Shown here: positions 1 to 11,479 of the stretch, piece by piece
Layout of the letters: every line of letters begins with the position of its first letter
Position numbering within the stretch: position 1 is the first letter of the stretch
Assembly: GCA_025024175.1 (NCBI GenBank)
Contig: QCXZ01000041.1
Span: 47,301,786 to 47,365,785, forward strand
Source of the DNA: Rhyzopertha dominica
Lineage: Eukaryota > Arthropoda > Insecta > Coleoptera > Bostrichidae
Direction: 5' to 3'
DNA length: 64,000 nt
Translations under genes and position numbers: made by a program
Notes under the pieces: generated by a model
What the model saw: the letters and a program-made list of their open reading frames with translations, nothing else
Told to the model about the DNA's origin: nothing
Databases searched by the model: none

Positions 1-910
1 ATTTCGAATAAAATCAATATCTCACTTATACTTGAACTTAGAAAAGCCTAATTTGATATATGTTGTGAGTGCACCAAGAGCATTATTCGAAAGTAGAGAT
101 CAATTGTAGCATTTGAAAGGGTTGATAAGGGATGATACACCCTTAAAATGTGACTGAATTTTTTAACACGTTGGCGGACTTAATTATTATTATTTTATTT
201 TTTGGGAATTTAATTCATAAACCTTTTTACTCTTGCTATTTTACAAGAAATCTTATTGTTTCCTAGAAAAACCTGGATAACTAAAAACATGTATTGTAAC
301 TGTGTTATTTAAAATTATCGAAAATTCCAGATGTCAGACTTAGCAATCAGGTAAAAAGTTGAGATAGGAATACTTTAATAGAACAAAATATTAGCAAATG
401 TTTCTCTATGAGGGATTCCGAGATTAGGAAATCTTCAATAGTGTTCAACATTCCTTCTGCAGTTTCCTTCGTGGTAAGCTAATACCGTTGTCTGAATTGT
501 CTGTATTATTCAGACAACGCTAATACTAATAGCATGTCAACATGTTCGCTAAATTAAAACCTCCAGGCCATTTTTACAACACTAAATCAATTTAGTGTTC
601 AATTTAGCTGATTGTCAAGTCTGACGTTTAATTTCATAGGCAGGGTTTGAATTTTCGATAATTTTAAATAGGAGCTTTGCAACACATGTATTTAGTTATC
701 CAGATTTTTCTCGAAAACCCTAAGGTTTTTTAAAAAATAACGAGAAAAAAAAAGTTTTAGAATTACATTCCGCATAAAGGCGTTAAAAAATTATCTCACA
801 TTTTAAAGGTTCATCATCCCTTATCAACCCTTTAAAATATTCCAGCTGAACTCTATTCTCTCTAATTCTAAGTTCAAGTATAAGTGAGATATTGATTTTT
901 TTCGAAATTT
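1..910. mobile_element. Long-arm foldback (inverted-repeat) element
   Basis: The first ~350 bases and bases ~608-908 are reverse complements of each other, colinear with small indels. The outermost arms (1-43 and 866-908) match at 42 of 43 positions. Further matched blocks include the GGGTTGATAAGGGATGAT block (about 120-140 against 814-833) and the TTTAAAATTATCGAAAATT block (about 307-326 against 650-668). The ~250-base centre (351-607) holds a smaller hairpin built on TTGTCTGAA/TTCAGACAA near 491-521. No transposase ORF is present, so this is a non-autonomous foldback or long-TIR MITE. The left arm starts at base 1, so the element may extend beyond the window and its target duplication cannot be read. 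Confidence 0.85.
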
Positions 911-1549
911 GAAACCTTACTTTGAACTTCTCAGGGGTGCAACTTGGTATAAAGGTAAGTTGCGTTAAATCACAGTATTTTTTACTCCCCTACATGCCCC
1001 TGCTTTGTGTCGGTGCTTATGCGAATCACCCTGTATACTTAAAACGGCAAACGAATTTTGCTTGCTAGCAACCCTATTTGTTGCCAGTCCCATGGTATCA
1101 TGATCTGTGGCTCCTCTTTTCCCTCTCAATTTAGGAGTGATAGCTATTTGCTTCTAAGTGGATCTGACCTCTCAGTAAATACTTGTGATTTATTATATTT
1201 GGCTGGGAATTAATTTTATAATGTAATGTAAAAATGTGCTGGAAAATAATGCCTACTTCAACAGCAATTTCATTGGCACCTTTACCAGCGATACTGTTGA
1301 GACGACAGCAGCGGGTTGTCTTTTTAGACGTTGGGTCTTTAATAGTGTAGTGGAATGTACAAGGTTTTATAGAATAAAAAGGTTCTGCATTTGTAAATAT
1401 TGGTATTGGTAGTCACCTTTCCAAATCAACAATAATAGCAATTTTTTTTCGATGTTCTGCTCTATCCATTTATTTTAATTTATACCTCTTATTGGCTTCA
1501 TTGATACGTTTGTCATAATTGGACTGTATCAGCAATCTCTAATTTACAT
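911..1549. other. Non-coding, nothing recognised
   Basis: AT-rich sequence without a sustained ORF, repeat structure or RNA-like fold that I could see. Confidence 0.5.
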
Positions 1550-1985
1550 TAGATTAATTCCGCAGCTTTTCTAAAAAACTATCGCATTCATCACGTGTCA
1601 TTATATTATTAGGTGATTTGAAAATATAATTATATTCGGTATTAAAAATATCTGAGTACAACCACTCTTTGGTTGCATCTTTTAGACGGATTCTACGTTC
1701 AAGGCATTCTTCTTTACATAGAGAATACATTTGGGACAAATTTAAATGATTTCCATTTTTCACGGCTGTAATGTGATTCTATCACAGGGAATTTCACAAG
1801 ATGATTTCTTACTGCATTCTTAACATCACCAGGAATTTCATTGCGTGGAGTTGTTTTTCCTCTTTGGTCTTTGGACACAAGGCCCCTGCATTCCCCTTTT
1901 GATAAAGCGGTTGTTACAAATGAGAGCTGTTCAAAATTGGCAGAAAAAGGATTGCACACTTCAATACGTTCCTACATTCGTTATC
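1550..1985 (-). pseudogene. Relic of a dispersed repeat-encoded protein (probable DNA-transposon ORF)
   Basis: Two overlapping minus-strand frames join into one protein-like text. The upstream part has KDQRGKTTPRNE and then FPVIESHYSR. The downstream part (stop near 1554) has NLSQMYSLCKEEC, IFNTEYNYIFKSP and a C-terminal cysteine region. The order 'K-x2-RGK ... H-x4-FP-x2-ESHY-x-R ... L-S-x2-MY-x-L-(F/C)KE ... F-x-x-x-(F/Y)N' is one I recall from a protein family present in many copies in insect and cnidarian genomes. I cannot name the superfamily with certainty. A frameshift near 1730-1760 and the missing C-terminal half make it non-functional. The recognition is from memory and needs a protein search. 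Confidence 0.55.
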
Positions 1986-3250
1986 TTCTTCGTCCTCCTC
2001 CCCAGTCAACATACGATATAATTATAATTTTTTATTATCATTTTTTGAAGCCTACTTCGATAATTCTCCAATAATATTTTATTAGCTTCAACTATTTTTC
2101 CTCCCCAATCCGTTTCAAGATTTAAAAAAATTTATTCAGTGTAATTGTCTGCAGGCTCTGAACTAAAACTGATAGGGATGAAATTGCTACTAATTCTTCT
2201 TCTTTAGTTAGTTTAGCCTGATAAATCTCCGCCTACACTACTACACTATTGCCCCACCCAAAACTCCCATAACTTTCACTTGACCAAGCCCAACAGTAAA
2301 AGTTTTAAAGAAACTCCCTTATACATGGGCTAAAAGATTCTTAATATGTTTCCAGTCGGAACAAGGAAGTTGCTAGATTAATAAGGTTATTAAAAAAGAT
2401 TTCGGAATTTTTATCCTGCTTGTTATGATTATTGATATGCAGGTATGTAATGCTTCTTTGTGACTTGTCGTCCACAATCTACTGTTTTCAAGACGAAATA
2501 TATTATTATTGTTGTTATTATTATTATTAATTAGCTCGAAATTTTGCTAACTTACAATAAGTCAGGTCAGGTCAGGATTTTGGGCAAATCGTACTTGGGT
2601 ATCTTGAAGTCAGAGTTAAAATTTAATTTCCTACTTTATTGGAGGATTGGAAGATCCTTAGTAATTTTGGAAATATTTGAGCTAGGATTTTTAATTAATT
2701 TTTTATACATTTCCTTGTCTAACAATAAAATAATGATCTCACAATCAATTTTATTGCTGAACAATTATCCCACATAGTAACCATGGTAGACTTATCTCTA
2801 TTTAGAGTATTGAGTATTCTACAGATGATTTACTTATTGACTTATTTATAGTACAATGAGTATTACAATATTTAATAATATTATTAGAGTGTATAAATTA
2901 CCTAATGATTTAAAGATGAACAAGCTCGCAATCTTTAATTTCATCACAAGGAATATAAGAACATTACTGTTATAAATGTCAATGGTATTATTAGTATTAA
3001 ATTTGGCTTCGAACATATGCACGAATGATATTGTATTAGACTAGTTTTTATATATGAGAAAATAGTATACTATATAATAGAGCACTTTCTTTTCAAGACA
3101 TAATTGGGTATTTGCCATGTATTTATATTTTATTAAATTGCATATTAATAGGTAGCATCTAATCCACAAAACAGCTGTGACAGCTTATAAATTCGAAAAA
3201 ATGGATCGCAAGGTGTATTTTTAATATTAAAAATGTGAATATTTAAAGGG
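1986..3250. other. Non-coding AT-rich stretch
   Basis: No supported gene. It contains a short interrupted TTA-type microsatellite (listed separately) and otherwise unremarkable AT-rich sequence. Confidence 0.5.
2501..2530. repeat. (TTA/TTG)n microsatellite
   Basis: Ten consecutive trinucleotide units of TAT/TTA type, interrupted by GTTGTTA. Tails of this kind also form the 3' ends of some LINE elements, but no LINE body was recognised next to it. Confidence 0.7.
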
Positions 3251-4238
3251 ACCGCCAAAACGCGAACATATTGGCCGTGACGTCAGGTGTCTTGTAAATG
3301 GCCGCTTTTTTACATTTGGGGTCAGCGCGTCGCGCGTCGGCCTCAGCCCGTCAATTTATCAGTTTGTTGTTTGCGTTCATTTTGTGACAAGCGAATAAAA
3401 ATACGCCAAGAAAAAGAGAAAAACTTGTGAGTTATGACTTCTGAGGGCATGTTCATTGTTATGGAATTTGTTTACAGCGACGAGCGGTTCAACGCGGCGG
3501 AGATGAGGAACGTAAAAGCGACAGGATAAGTGAACGTTTTATCAAATTAACGTAGTGATCACAGAGGGTTGTTGGAAACATAAAAATATAAGAATCAGAA
3601 ATATACCTTAAACTTGACATTTATTTTGGAGGTCAGAATAAATATAAATTGCCATTTATTTTCGGGGCTCTTGTGGCTCGTTTCCGGTCTGGCTAACAGT
3701 CGAGTATATGGTCCCTATATACGTCGTTCTTTATTATAACATTTCTCTCTATCAACTTAAGACGCATATAATTTTTCATATCCTCTTCAAGCTATAACAA
3801 AATGAAAACTGAAAGGTAAACACTTATAACCCCAAAAGAATAATAAAACTTACAGTGAGAATTAGGATGATCTTCACATCAGAAAACAAACTTTGCGATT
3901 TCGGAATATCACGTCTAGGGGCCTTAAACAACTTTTTCATACGTTGATAATCTCGAGGAACGGTTACAAAAATTTTGTTAGCTGTACTGACTGAAGTACT
4001 TTTATAACCCTGTACAAAACAACACTTGTTTTGTTTTCCATACATAATAGATGCTTGTAAAACTACACAAATCACTTTTTGCTGCGACCTCTTACACCGT
4101 TCTTTCAATAAACGTCACACAAAAGCTTTTCCAATACAAGAATGATACTACACCATTAAGCAGCACGCTCCTCGGTAATGTTTACATGACACATGACGTC
4201 ACGAGTTGAATAACCTTAGTTAAAAGCGTTTTGGCGGT
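3251..4238. mobile_element. P-like/THAP DNA transposon, internally deleted
   Basis: The ends are perfect 13-bp inverted repeats (ACCGCCAAAACGC at 3251-3263, its complement at 4226-4238). A second, subterminal inverted pair lies inside them (3277-3299 against 4180-4202, 20 of 23 matching, containing the GTGACGTCA core). The interior encodes one THAP-like exon on the minus strand and no catalytic domain. A THAP domain inside terminal repeats is known for P elements and also for Kolobok-type transposons; P-like is my preferred reading. I could not find a clean 8-bp target duplication (flanks TTAAAGGG and GACTCCTA), so the exact edges or the superfamily may differ. Confidence 0.6.
3854..4045 (-). 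pseudogene. THAP zinc-finger exon (first exon of a transposase), ligand lost
   Basis: The minus-strand reading from the ATG at 4045 gives 64 codons. The N-terminus KCCFVQGYKSTS aligns with the usual THAP start C-x(2-4)-C, then comes FVTVPRD with downstream basic residues (KKLFKAPRRDIPKS). THAP fingers bind DNA with a C2CH zinc site. Here the position expected to be the second zinc cysteine is tyrosine (TAT instead of TGT), and the usual proline of PGC is glutamine, so the finger is probably dead. A consensus-like splice donor GTAAGT follows at 3853-3848, leaving the exon in phase 0. No second exon carrying the C-x2-H half was found inside the element. Confidence 0.6.
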
Positions 4239-4799
4239 GACTCCTAAGATTAAAATTTCAGACCTGAAATTCTCTACCTACAAATATAATATAAATATAA
4301 TATCGTAGTTACTTACAGACAGGTTGTTGAAAATATAGGTAACCTCAGTTTGTAAGATACGGAAACTTTGATGATCTAAAATAAGTAAAGATCTATGAAA
4401 CTAACGAGGCTTAGAGTAGTTTCAAAATTTCGAACGTCATTAGCGCTCAATCTGCTTGGATGTACGATCAAGTCTCGCGAGTACCTTTTAAATTTCTCTG
4501 TATATTTAAATCCTTGAGGACAAAGAATGAAGTATATTAACTTCACTATCATCTAGCCTAATACATATGTCTCTCTGACACAAGTTTATTGAATTGACGA
4601 CAAAAACTCTTTAGGGTTATGGCTATCTTTAACTTTATATGCGGAAGTTACCAAGAATGATAATATTCTTCGTCCTCTTATAATTAACTGTGGAAATTTA
4701 CTCAACGAAGACAGTTCTTAAAACATTCGGGGTTGTGTCACAGCTATTTGTGTAACTTAATCACATAAAAGTGACATCTTCAGATCCATATCTGAATAA
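4239..4799. other. Non-coding AT-rich stretch
   Basis: No ORF, repeat or RNA structure recognised. Confidence 0.5.
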
Positions 4800-5500
4800 T
4801 TGCAAACGAAAACAAGCCCTTTTAAACCGACCCTCACCAACGCCACAATTTCCACTCGACTGGCTACTTTTTTAACAACACAGGGGTCGAAAGGGGCCGA
4901 AATAAGGACCCCGGTAGGCCAGCAATGGCCCCACCGGCCGACTCTTAATAATTAACAACTCCAACAAGACACCGCTGCATTGACGCGACATCAAAAATAA
5001 ATGGATCATTAACCCGCGCGCCGCGGGGGTTAAAATGAATTTCTGCTATCGATATGAGCTGTGCACCGCGGTCACACGGAAGCGCCAGTGTGTGAAATTG
5101 GGGAACTGCACCCAGCGCATTAAACTACATCCTCCGTCCACTTTATTGGATGGAATACAATTCTGCTTGCTCGGCATCATACAGAAATAAATACGGGATT
5201 AGGGCGGCGGGCGGGCGGGCCCGTCGAATTACGCACAATGCAATAAAAAATAATGAAATCGCCCCCACAAAGCGGGAAATTTCATTTTGAAAACGCTCCC
5301 GTTCGTTATAGGAATCGGAGGCGCAAATGAAAAACGCCGTGTGATATCATGCAGAAATGGACCTCCTCAGATTATCGCGGATCGAGCCGCCTGCGTGCGA
5401 ATTACCGCGGTTTCTTCCGGCGGCCGGGGTTAATTCGGCTCACCTTGAAAAAATCGCTTCGCAGGAATTGAATTCGTTCACACTGATAGGCGATTATGTA
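4800..5500. promoter_or_regulatory. GC/CpG-richer island, candidate regulatory element
   Basis: Base composition changes sharply from the AT-rich surroundings. There are CpG-containing blocks (GCGCGCCGCGGGGG near 5017-5030, GGCGGCGGGCGGGCGGGC near 5203-5220) mixed with AATTA/TAATAA-type motifs and an ATCGAT core (5049-5054). An 81-codon open frame at 5357-5602 starts with ATG, but it matches nothing I know and its composition follows the island. I therefore do not call it a gene. The assignment as regulatory DNA is inference. Confidence 0.35.
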
Positions 5501-7275
5501 AACAAGAGAACCCACTTGAGGAGGCGCGAAGAACACATCAGAGAATGTTATTACAGTGGTAGAAATTTCTTGCATTATATATTACAAACGTATCCAGGAT
5601 AAATTACTACAATTTATGCTAATTAAACTGTATATTAAAAACCAGTACTGCAATAATTTAGAAAGAGTAAATATGCATTTCGGCAGTTAAGCTGTCATTT
5701 TCAGTGGAAATTAAATAAGTTTGAACCGGAAGATATTCTCCTCTCCAAGCTTTTAGTGAAAAATTGTAGGACCAGTATGGTCCATTTAACTTTCCCTAAT
5801 TTTTACCACACCCAACCACATACCGCTGTAAAACTATTTGCCTGTCAGGCGGTTGTTGTACGCATTACAGGACCGTACTTGAAATCTTTCAACCGTTACA
5901 TTGAAATTTGAGGAGTAAATAAACAAAATGACATAAATAAGAAAGCTCATACTATTTAGTTTTTAGAATTAGATTTTGGTCACTTGAAAAAAGTCATTGT
6001 TTCAGTCTGTTTCGCAATTTCTTTTTGAATAGTATGTACCCAACTAGCAACTTGCAGCTTTATAATGGTCAGGCAAACGCTTATAATTTTTTTTTTATAA
6101 AACAGTGGTACTCTTGGAAACATTGTCACATCGTTTATAGAATGCTTAAAGATGCAAAAAAGCGCATCTTTATAAAACATTTTAGTTATATACAGTATCC
6201 CATAATGGTTTTAGTAGATGTTATAGAACAGTTTTGTAGATAATTACAGAGGTGGTATAAAATTACTATAAATCAGTTACAAAACAATTTTATAGCAATT
6301 TATTATAAAACAGTTTTACAAGTGTTACGGCATTATCTATATGCGACAATTCTGATGCATCTAGAAAGGGATATTTCGGTCTTTTAACTGATTTGGCGGA
6401 GAATGATTTATTTCTTAACGACTGGGTAAAGTTGCAACCTATATTTCTCTTCTGTAAAATAAAACATATATCACGAGATATATACCGTACCAGATGACAT
6501 AAAATATGCGTAGTATTGAATTGTAGTCACAAGAAACTACTACCAAACAAAATTTATGTGTTCAAAATTTTTAAGCGCTTCAAAAATTATAACTATTTCA
6601 TCCATTTAAAAGAAATATTTACAAAATACACTAAATCTTTTTAATCAGGTAACATCTTAAACCTATCTGCACTGATTATAAACCGCATTTTATAATCATT
6701 TTTGTTAGAAATATAACTTTTGTACATTACTTTACTTATAATTATGATAATAATATGGCTTCCTTTATATAAAGCACGATTATCACAGAAAAAATTGCTG
6801 TATAACAAATATTTTTTTATATGCGTCAAATCAAGACAAAATAATAGTTTTATAGGTGTTCAAAGACGACGATTCAGTGTTGAATAACACATATTTAAAC
6901 CCTTTATAAAATAATTTGTCTCCACTAGGAAAATGTTCTATAATAGGTTGTGTAAACGTTTATACAATGAGTATAAAATGGTGCTTAACACTAACACTAA
7001 ACTATATAACAATTTAGTGTACTGAAGCCGAATATGAATACGAATTACGTGAACCATTCATTATAAAACATGTACAGTTTATTTAAATTTAGTTTATTCA
7101 CCAAAACTTGACTTTTAGAGATATTCAATTTTCCCTGCTAATACAAAATTTATTTACAGCAATAAATCAAATTCGCAACATCAATAAATCCATCAGCCAC
7201 ACAATTTTTTATCAGCTCATCGGGAAAAGATTCTTGTTTCTTCTAAGGATACAAATTTCTTGAAATTATCATCTT
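5501..7275. other. Non-coding AT-rich stretch with short hairpins
   Basis: No gene is supported. A hairpin at 6148-6171 pairs AAAGATGC with GCATCTTT. The phrase TTATA(A/G)AACAG recurs near 6096, 6210 and 6305. Nothing else was recognised. Confidence 0.45.
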
Positions 7276-7446
7276 TTATCGATCGAATATAGTTTCAACG
7301 ACATCATTTTGTTTACCACATAACTCTTCTATTGTTCTTCTTCTTTCCTGCAAATTAGTCAACAATGAATCCAATGTTACGTGCTCCTTTTTTTCTTCGC
7401 GTTTCGTATAAAGCATTCCGGACTTCGATATTTTGAGAGCTATTTA
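7276..7446 (-). pseudogene. Short unclassified open frame, protein-like composition
   Basis: About 56 codons lie open between stops on the minus strand. The text is hydrophilic and helix-like (TLDSLLTNLQERRRTIEELC), unlike random translation of AT-rich DNA. No ATG-initiated gene, splice frame or family could be recognised. It may be a fragment of a transposon or of an exon. The call rests on composition only. Confidence 0.25.
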
Positions 7447-7502
7447 GATTCTTGTTTATAGGATATCTCCATTTCTTATTTTGGAAGGAACATTATCTTT
7501 GT

Positions 7503-7812
7503 AATGTATAGTGGTAGCGGGAAAGCAGGCTAAATTAAATTAAAAAAGTAACTCGCTGTGATCGGGATGCGAACCCAAATCTCCAGAACGGTACTCTGGT
7601 ATGCTCCCTTACACCACCGGAGCGTTCGAGTTAAAGCTCAGACCCAGCGAGTATCATATCTATGAATTCAACGTCACGTACATATACGTATCCAGCCGAC
7701 CAGCAACTACCCATTTGCTGGTGAGTTTTATATTACTGTATATTACAGCTTTTTACGAAACATCCAACTTGACCAGACTTGGCGGCCTGCTTTCCCTATA
7801 CCACTATACATT
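7503..7812. mobile_element. Small TIR element (MITE-like) enclosing a tRNA-like unit
   Basis: The ends are inverted repeats of 28 bp with 26 matches (7503-7530 and 7785-7812), built around AATGTATAGTGG and GAAAGCAGGC. The 310-bp interior holds a tRNA-like sequence on the minus strand, itself flanked by a second inverted pair CTCGCTG/CAGCGAG (about 7552-7558 and 7644-7650). There is no protein-coding capacity. No target duplication is obvious. It could instead be a tRNA-derived SINE inserted in, or folded back onto, a DNA element. Confidence 0.6.
7554..7623 (-). tRNA. tRNA-like (Gly-type, ACC) pseudogene or SINE head
   Basis: Read on the minus strand, the segment folds as a tRNA. The anticodon stem CCAGA/TCTGG closes a 7-base loop GTACCGT (anticodon ACC, T33 present). 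The T-arm TTGGG/CCCGA has loop TTCGCAT. A D-arm-like GTGTAAGGGAGCAT precedes them. The acceptor stem has two mismatches. The B box GGTTCGCATCC is close to the Pol III consensus, and a T6 run (about 7547-7542 in the sense direction) could terminate transcription. Mismatches and the enclosing repeats argue for a tRNA-derived element rather than a working tRNA. Confidence 0.5.
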
Positions 7813-8929
7813 TCGATCTTAATACAGGCGAAATATAAAGTACCCGAATTATATAATGGGGATTCTGTGCTCCCCGGCCGCCAAATGTGGTCGCCGTTGG
7901 GTGTTCTTCTTCTTATCTCACTATCTTCTCACTAAGATGTAATTTTGTGCATTTTCTTGTGACTTTTGTTTTATTCGCAGGTGCAAAACTTTGTTCTTTG
8001 CTAATTCATCAGTTTAGGTGAACATACGGTCGTTATTGATTTTGTACGTATTTTATAATAATATTTGTTAAGACTGGGCTCGAGCAAATAACACTAAAAT
8101 ATATTGAGATCCTACTAAATTTTATATATGGACGTTCCTCGTTTATCCATCATAAACACTTTCCTCATGTGACAATATAAAAAATGCTTGAGCTGTTCGT
8201 GAATACATATACTTATGAGTTATGAAACATACCAGTACATCTTTTTAATATAAATTATATCTGCTTACAGCTTCGATATTTGCTAGCGCTAAACTTTTGT
8301 TTATTAAATTCCTCGAAATAGGTTTCAAGCTAGCCTCGGAAAGATTTTACTTACGAAATATATTGTACATCTACTATCAAACATTATTTGTCATAATCAA
8401 GTGATGTATTCCTCTGATGATCTTAAGGAAAATTATTTAGTTACTTACATGCTAAACGTTTAGGACTAGCACCAGTTCACTGAATGTTCACTTATAAAAT
8501 AATAAAACCTGTTTTTTGTATTGCACACAAATATCTATATTTCACTTGTCTTAAAATATTTTAGCAAATGAAATTGATATAAATAAGACTTACATCTGTT
8601 CTAGTTGTAGTTTCTGGTGGAGGAAGTAATCGTGCTTCCAGGAATTAGAAAGCCACCAAAATGTGCACCTTAATTTCTTGAACGAATTAAGAAATTTTCA
8701 TTAAAATGCTTTGGTCCATTAATTCGTGTATCATCACCGACATCTCGGCAGTAGTGACAAACTAATTTGAGTTGTGCTTAGAAATAGTAGTGTTAAAAAG
8801 TCAGAATGTTTCGAATACTAGCCGTACTTTTGGATTACTGATATTGTCAGCTATACTTTGCCATGTACTGTATAAATTGATAATGTATTTGTTGATTTCC
8901 GTTTTGGACCCTAAAATAGTCCCTAAAAA
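7813..8929. other. Non-coding AT-rich stretch
   Basis: No supported gene or repeat. Confidence 0.5.
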
Positions 8930-9480
8930 GCTTTATCGAGTAGTGGATAATTCCTTTTATGTCGAAAACACACGATCCGCAAACCCGAAAACGAGAAAGC
9001 CGTCCAACTCCGGCCGGTTTTTGCCATGTATAATGCAAAAGAATAAGATCCACATTTAAATAATTAAAATGTACACAGCAGGTAAACGAAACCCGAGTTT
9101 GGTTAGCAGATGACGATGGGGGATGTAAGAGAGCGGAAACTTTCCGTGTTTGTATGCAAATGTCAAACTGCCAACTTTGAAAACGTGCACTTGACGACGG
9201 ACGGGGCCAAATTGGAGAAAATTAAGCAAGGATATGGGCGATCGCATGAATTAACCAGACAGTTTTAAATGCTATCTATGCCTGCCAGACGGAAAGTGCT
9301 GCGGCCGAACGCGGATTCGGCGAAAGGCTTTCAGCGTCCGCGGNTCAAATATTTACCTGTTTGTAAACAAGCGTGGAGCAAAAGATAAGCGGGCCAGAAA
9401 TTTAAAATACATGCCTAAATAACCGTAAAGCAAAGGCACCATGTTAGAAACGCATTCGTTTATCCCGGTGTGAAACATTA
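8930..9480. promoter_or_regulatory. GC-richer island with POU, forkhead and GATA-type motifs
   Basis: Composition rises in GC/CpG. The island contains a perfect octamer ATGCAAAT (9154-9161), the forkhead-type palindrome TGTTTGTAAACA (9358-9369) and an AGATAAG GATA-type site just downstream (about 9383-9389). Open frames here are short and unrecognised. A developmental enhancer is inferred from motif content only, and conservation was not tested. Confidence 0.4.
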
Positions 9481-11099
9481 AAGTTTGCAAAGGTTTTTAA
9501 GTGGAAATACACATAACCTTAATTAAATCAGGACAAAAAACACAACATGAATGGATATTGCAAATAAAGGATACCTATGTAAAAATATATTGTTTTACTA
9601 ATGAGAAATGATGGAAAAAGCGAACGTAGAGATAGATAGCCACATGCGCTCGTCGAAAACTGGAGAAATAGAAATGGGCGTATGTTAATCGTTATTTTCT
9701 TTTATCACATTCACAACCTTTCTTACCACTACCCTACCCGAGCTCAGGGAAGTGGACATGGACGGTTTAATTAGACCAGACGTAGGCCCGTAACCCCTGG
9801 CAAGGGTTTAGCAGAGATTGCTACCCATAGGTTGCAGTCTTTCGATTAGGCATTTCATATATTGACCGAATGTATGGACTTACTAGATCAACTAACATCT
9901 TTGGTGGAATAACGGTATGATGAGGTTTCTGTTCCATCTTTGAGGAACTTATATCTTGGCCGCGTCACTGTCGCGAGCAGCAGATAACATACAGGATGGC
10001 TAAACTATATGCACACTGGTCCCCCAGAAAATTAGGGCGGCCAAAAATTAAACTGAACTTGGTCGAAGCGGTTAAGAAATAATCTCAATGTGTACTATAA
10101 ACATGAGTGAATCTGGTCTCGTGTCTCCGAGGTCATTTTTGGTTGTTACGGAATAGCGTGCAGTAGCAGCTGTCAACAGCAGTTAGTTTGCACAGTTCGG
10201 ATGCGAGTTTTTAACAGAGTTATTTCCAGTGATGATGTACTTGTTATACTTTAAGGGTTGCAGTAGTATCTAGTAGCCATTTACTTGTTTTTATCGAGCT
10301 GAATTGGATACTACATGTGCAGTAACCTGGTAGATGGGTCTTTCTTTACGACCGAATGGTGTTCCAACATAGAGAGTGTTTGTCGTTTTTAAGGATATAA
10401 TGTGTATCAGACAAGTTCTTGGCGCAAATGTTATTGGAATGACAATGACAGCTGCTGGAAGCACAACTGTCAGGTTGATTTAACTGGTAGCAGCTGGAAA
10501 TATTGAGAGGAGTCAATAGAAACTAAAAGGGAGGTTTCTGAACTGAAAGCTGAAGTCGTCAACTGGACGGCCCTCTGAACAGGATAAGGTTGATGACGAA
10601 TTAAAGCTTGTATCATGTAATGAAAACTGTAGGTTCAATTCTATGGATAAATGGATAGTTAGCAATAGGTTTGTCGTTGTACGAATGTATGTATTTTTAG
10701 ATACAATTAGCTCTAACAAATCTATCAAAAGTGACTATTCCTAATGAGTATTCAATCTGTACGTAAGAAAGGTATTAAATTTTTGCATCAGTTGTTAATA
10801 CGCCGCCACTGTTTGGCTTTAGAGGAATCCAATAAATTAATTGAATTCAGATGGCATGTAGTTGCTTCTAGAATAGCATTCGCTCGTTTAAATTTATCTG
10901 AGTGGGATGAAGTAGGTATGTTTACGTCTACAATTTGCGGTTAATGAAGATGCTAATTTTATAAAATAGGACAGAACTGTAGCAAATAGGACGTTAGGAA
11001 GTTTGATGCAGTGAGAGCATAAGCTCTCGTTTGGTACTTGTAGTATAGTCGAAAACTTTACGGATGTACCCACCTGTGTCCACATTAACGCCATTTTCC
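9481..11099. other. Non-coding, possible uncharacterised repeat
   Basis: The stretch is moderately mixed in composition. An ATG-started frame at 10744-10944 (66 codons, basic, RKKGIKFLHQLLIRRHC) is not recognised and has no clear support. The remainder shows no family I know. Confidence 0.35.
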
Positions 11100-11260
11100 A
11101 CGACAAATTCAAACCGTTATGAAGATATGAAATATTGCCGAGGTTTATGAGGATTTGGTTGTTTTTGACCTGCATGAGCAGGTGTGTAAAACAAGTCACA
11201 AAGAGTGTTGGACCCAAAATCGAACCTTGTGAAATACCCTGCTTTAGCGCACTTTTCGTT
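11100..11260 (-). pseudogene. LINE reverse-transcriptase scrap (motif B)
   Basis: The minus strand reads LKQGISQGSILGPTLF, which matches the conserved non-LTR reverse-transcriptase block 'G-(V/I)-(P/S)-QGS-x-LGP-x-LF'. Sequence beyond it no longer follows the family, so only a short core survives. It lies on the low-coordinate side of the next LINE fragment, the wrong order for one minus-strand element, so the two are separate insertions or rearranged pieces. Confidence 0.6.
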
Positions 11261-11479
11261 ATAGGGGCGCAATGTTAAATATTTAGCTGTGATAGGTGTA
11301 GGTGAGATTAATTGTGAGACCCTAATTTTTTTTTGTAAAGGAGTGCTCTCTCAGGTCAGATCATTTGCCCCAATGATATATTTTTAAATAAGCTAACGGA
11401 TGCATAAGTATTGTATCTATTATTTAACTATTATTTAGCATTTAAGAAGCCAGTAGACAAAAGTGCAGTTTAGATATCT

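Noticed and set aside
5357..5602. 81-codon ATG-started frame in the GC island
   Set aside because: No recognisable domain or splice context; length is expected by chance where stop codons are depleted by GC content.
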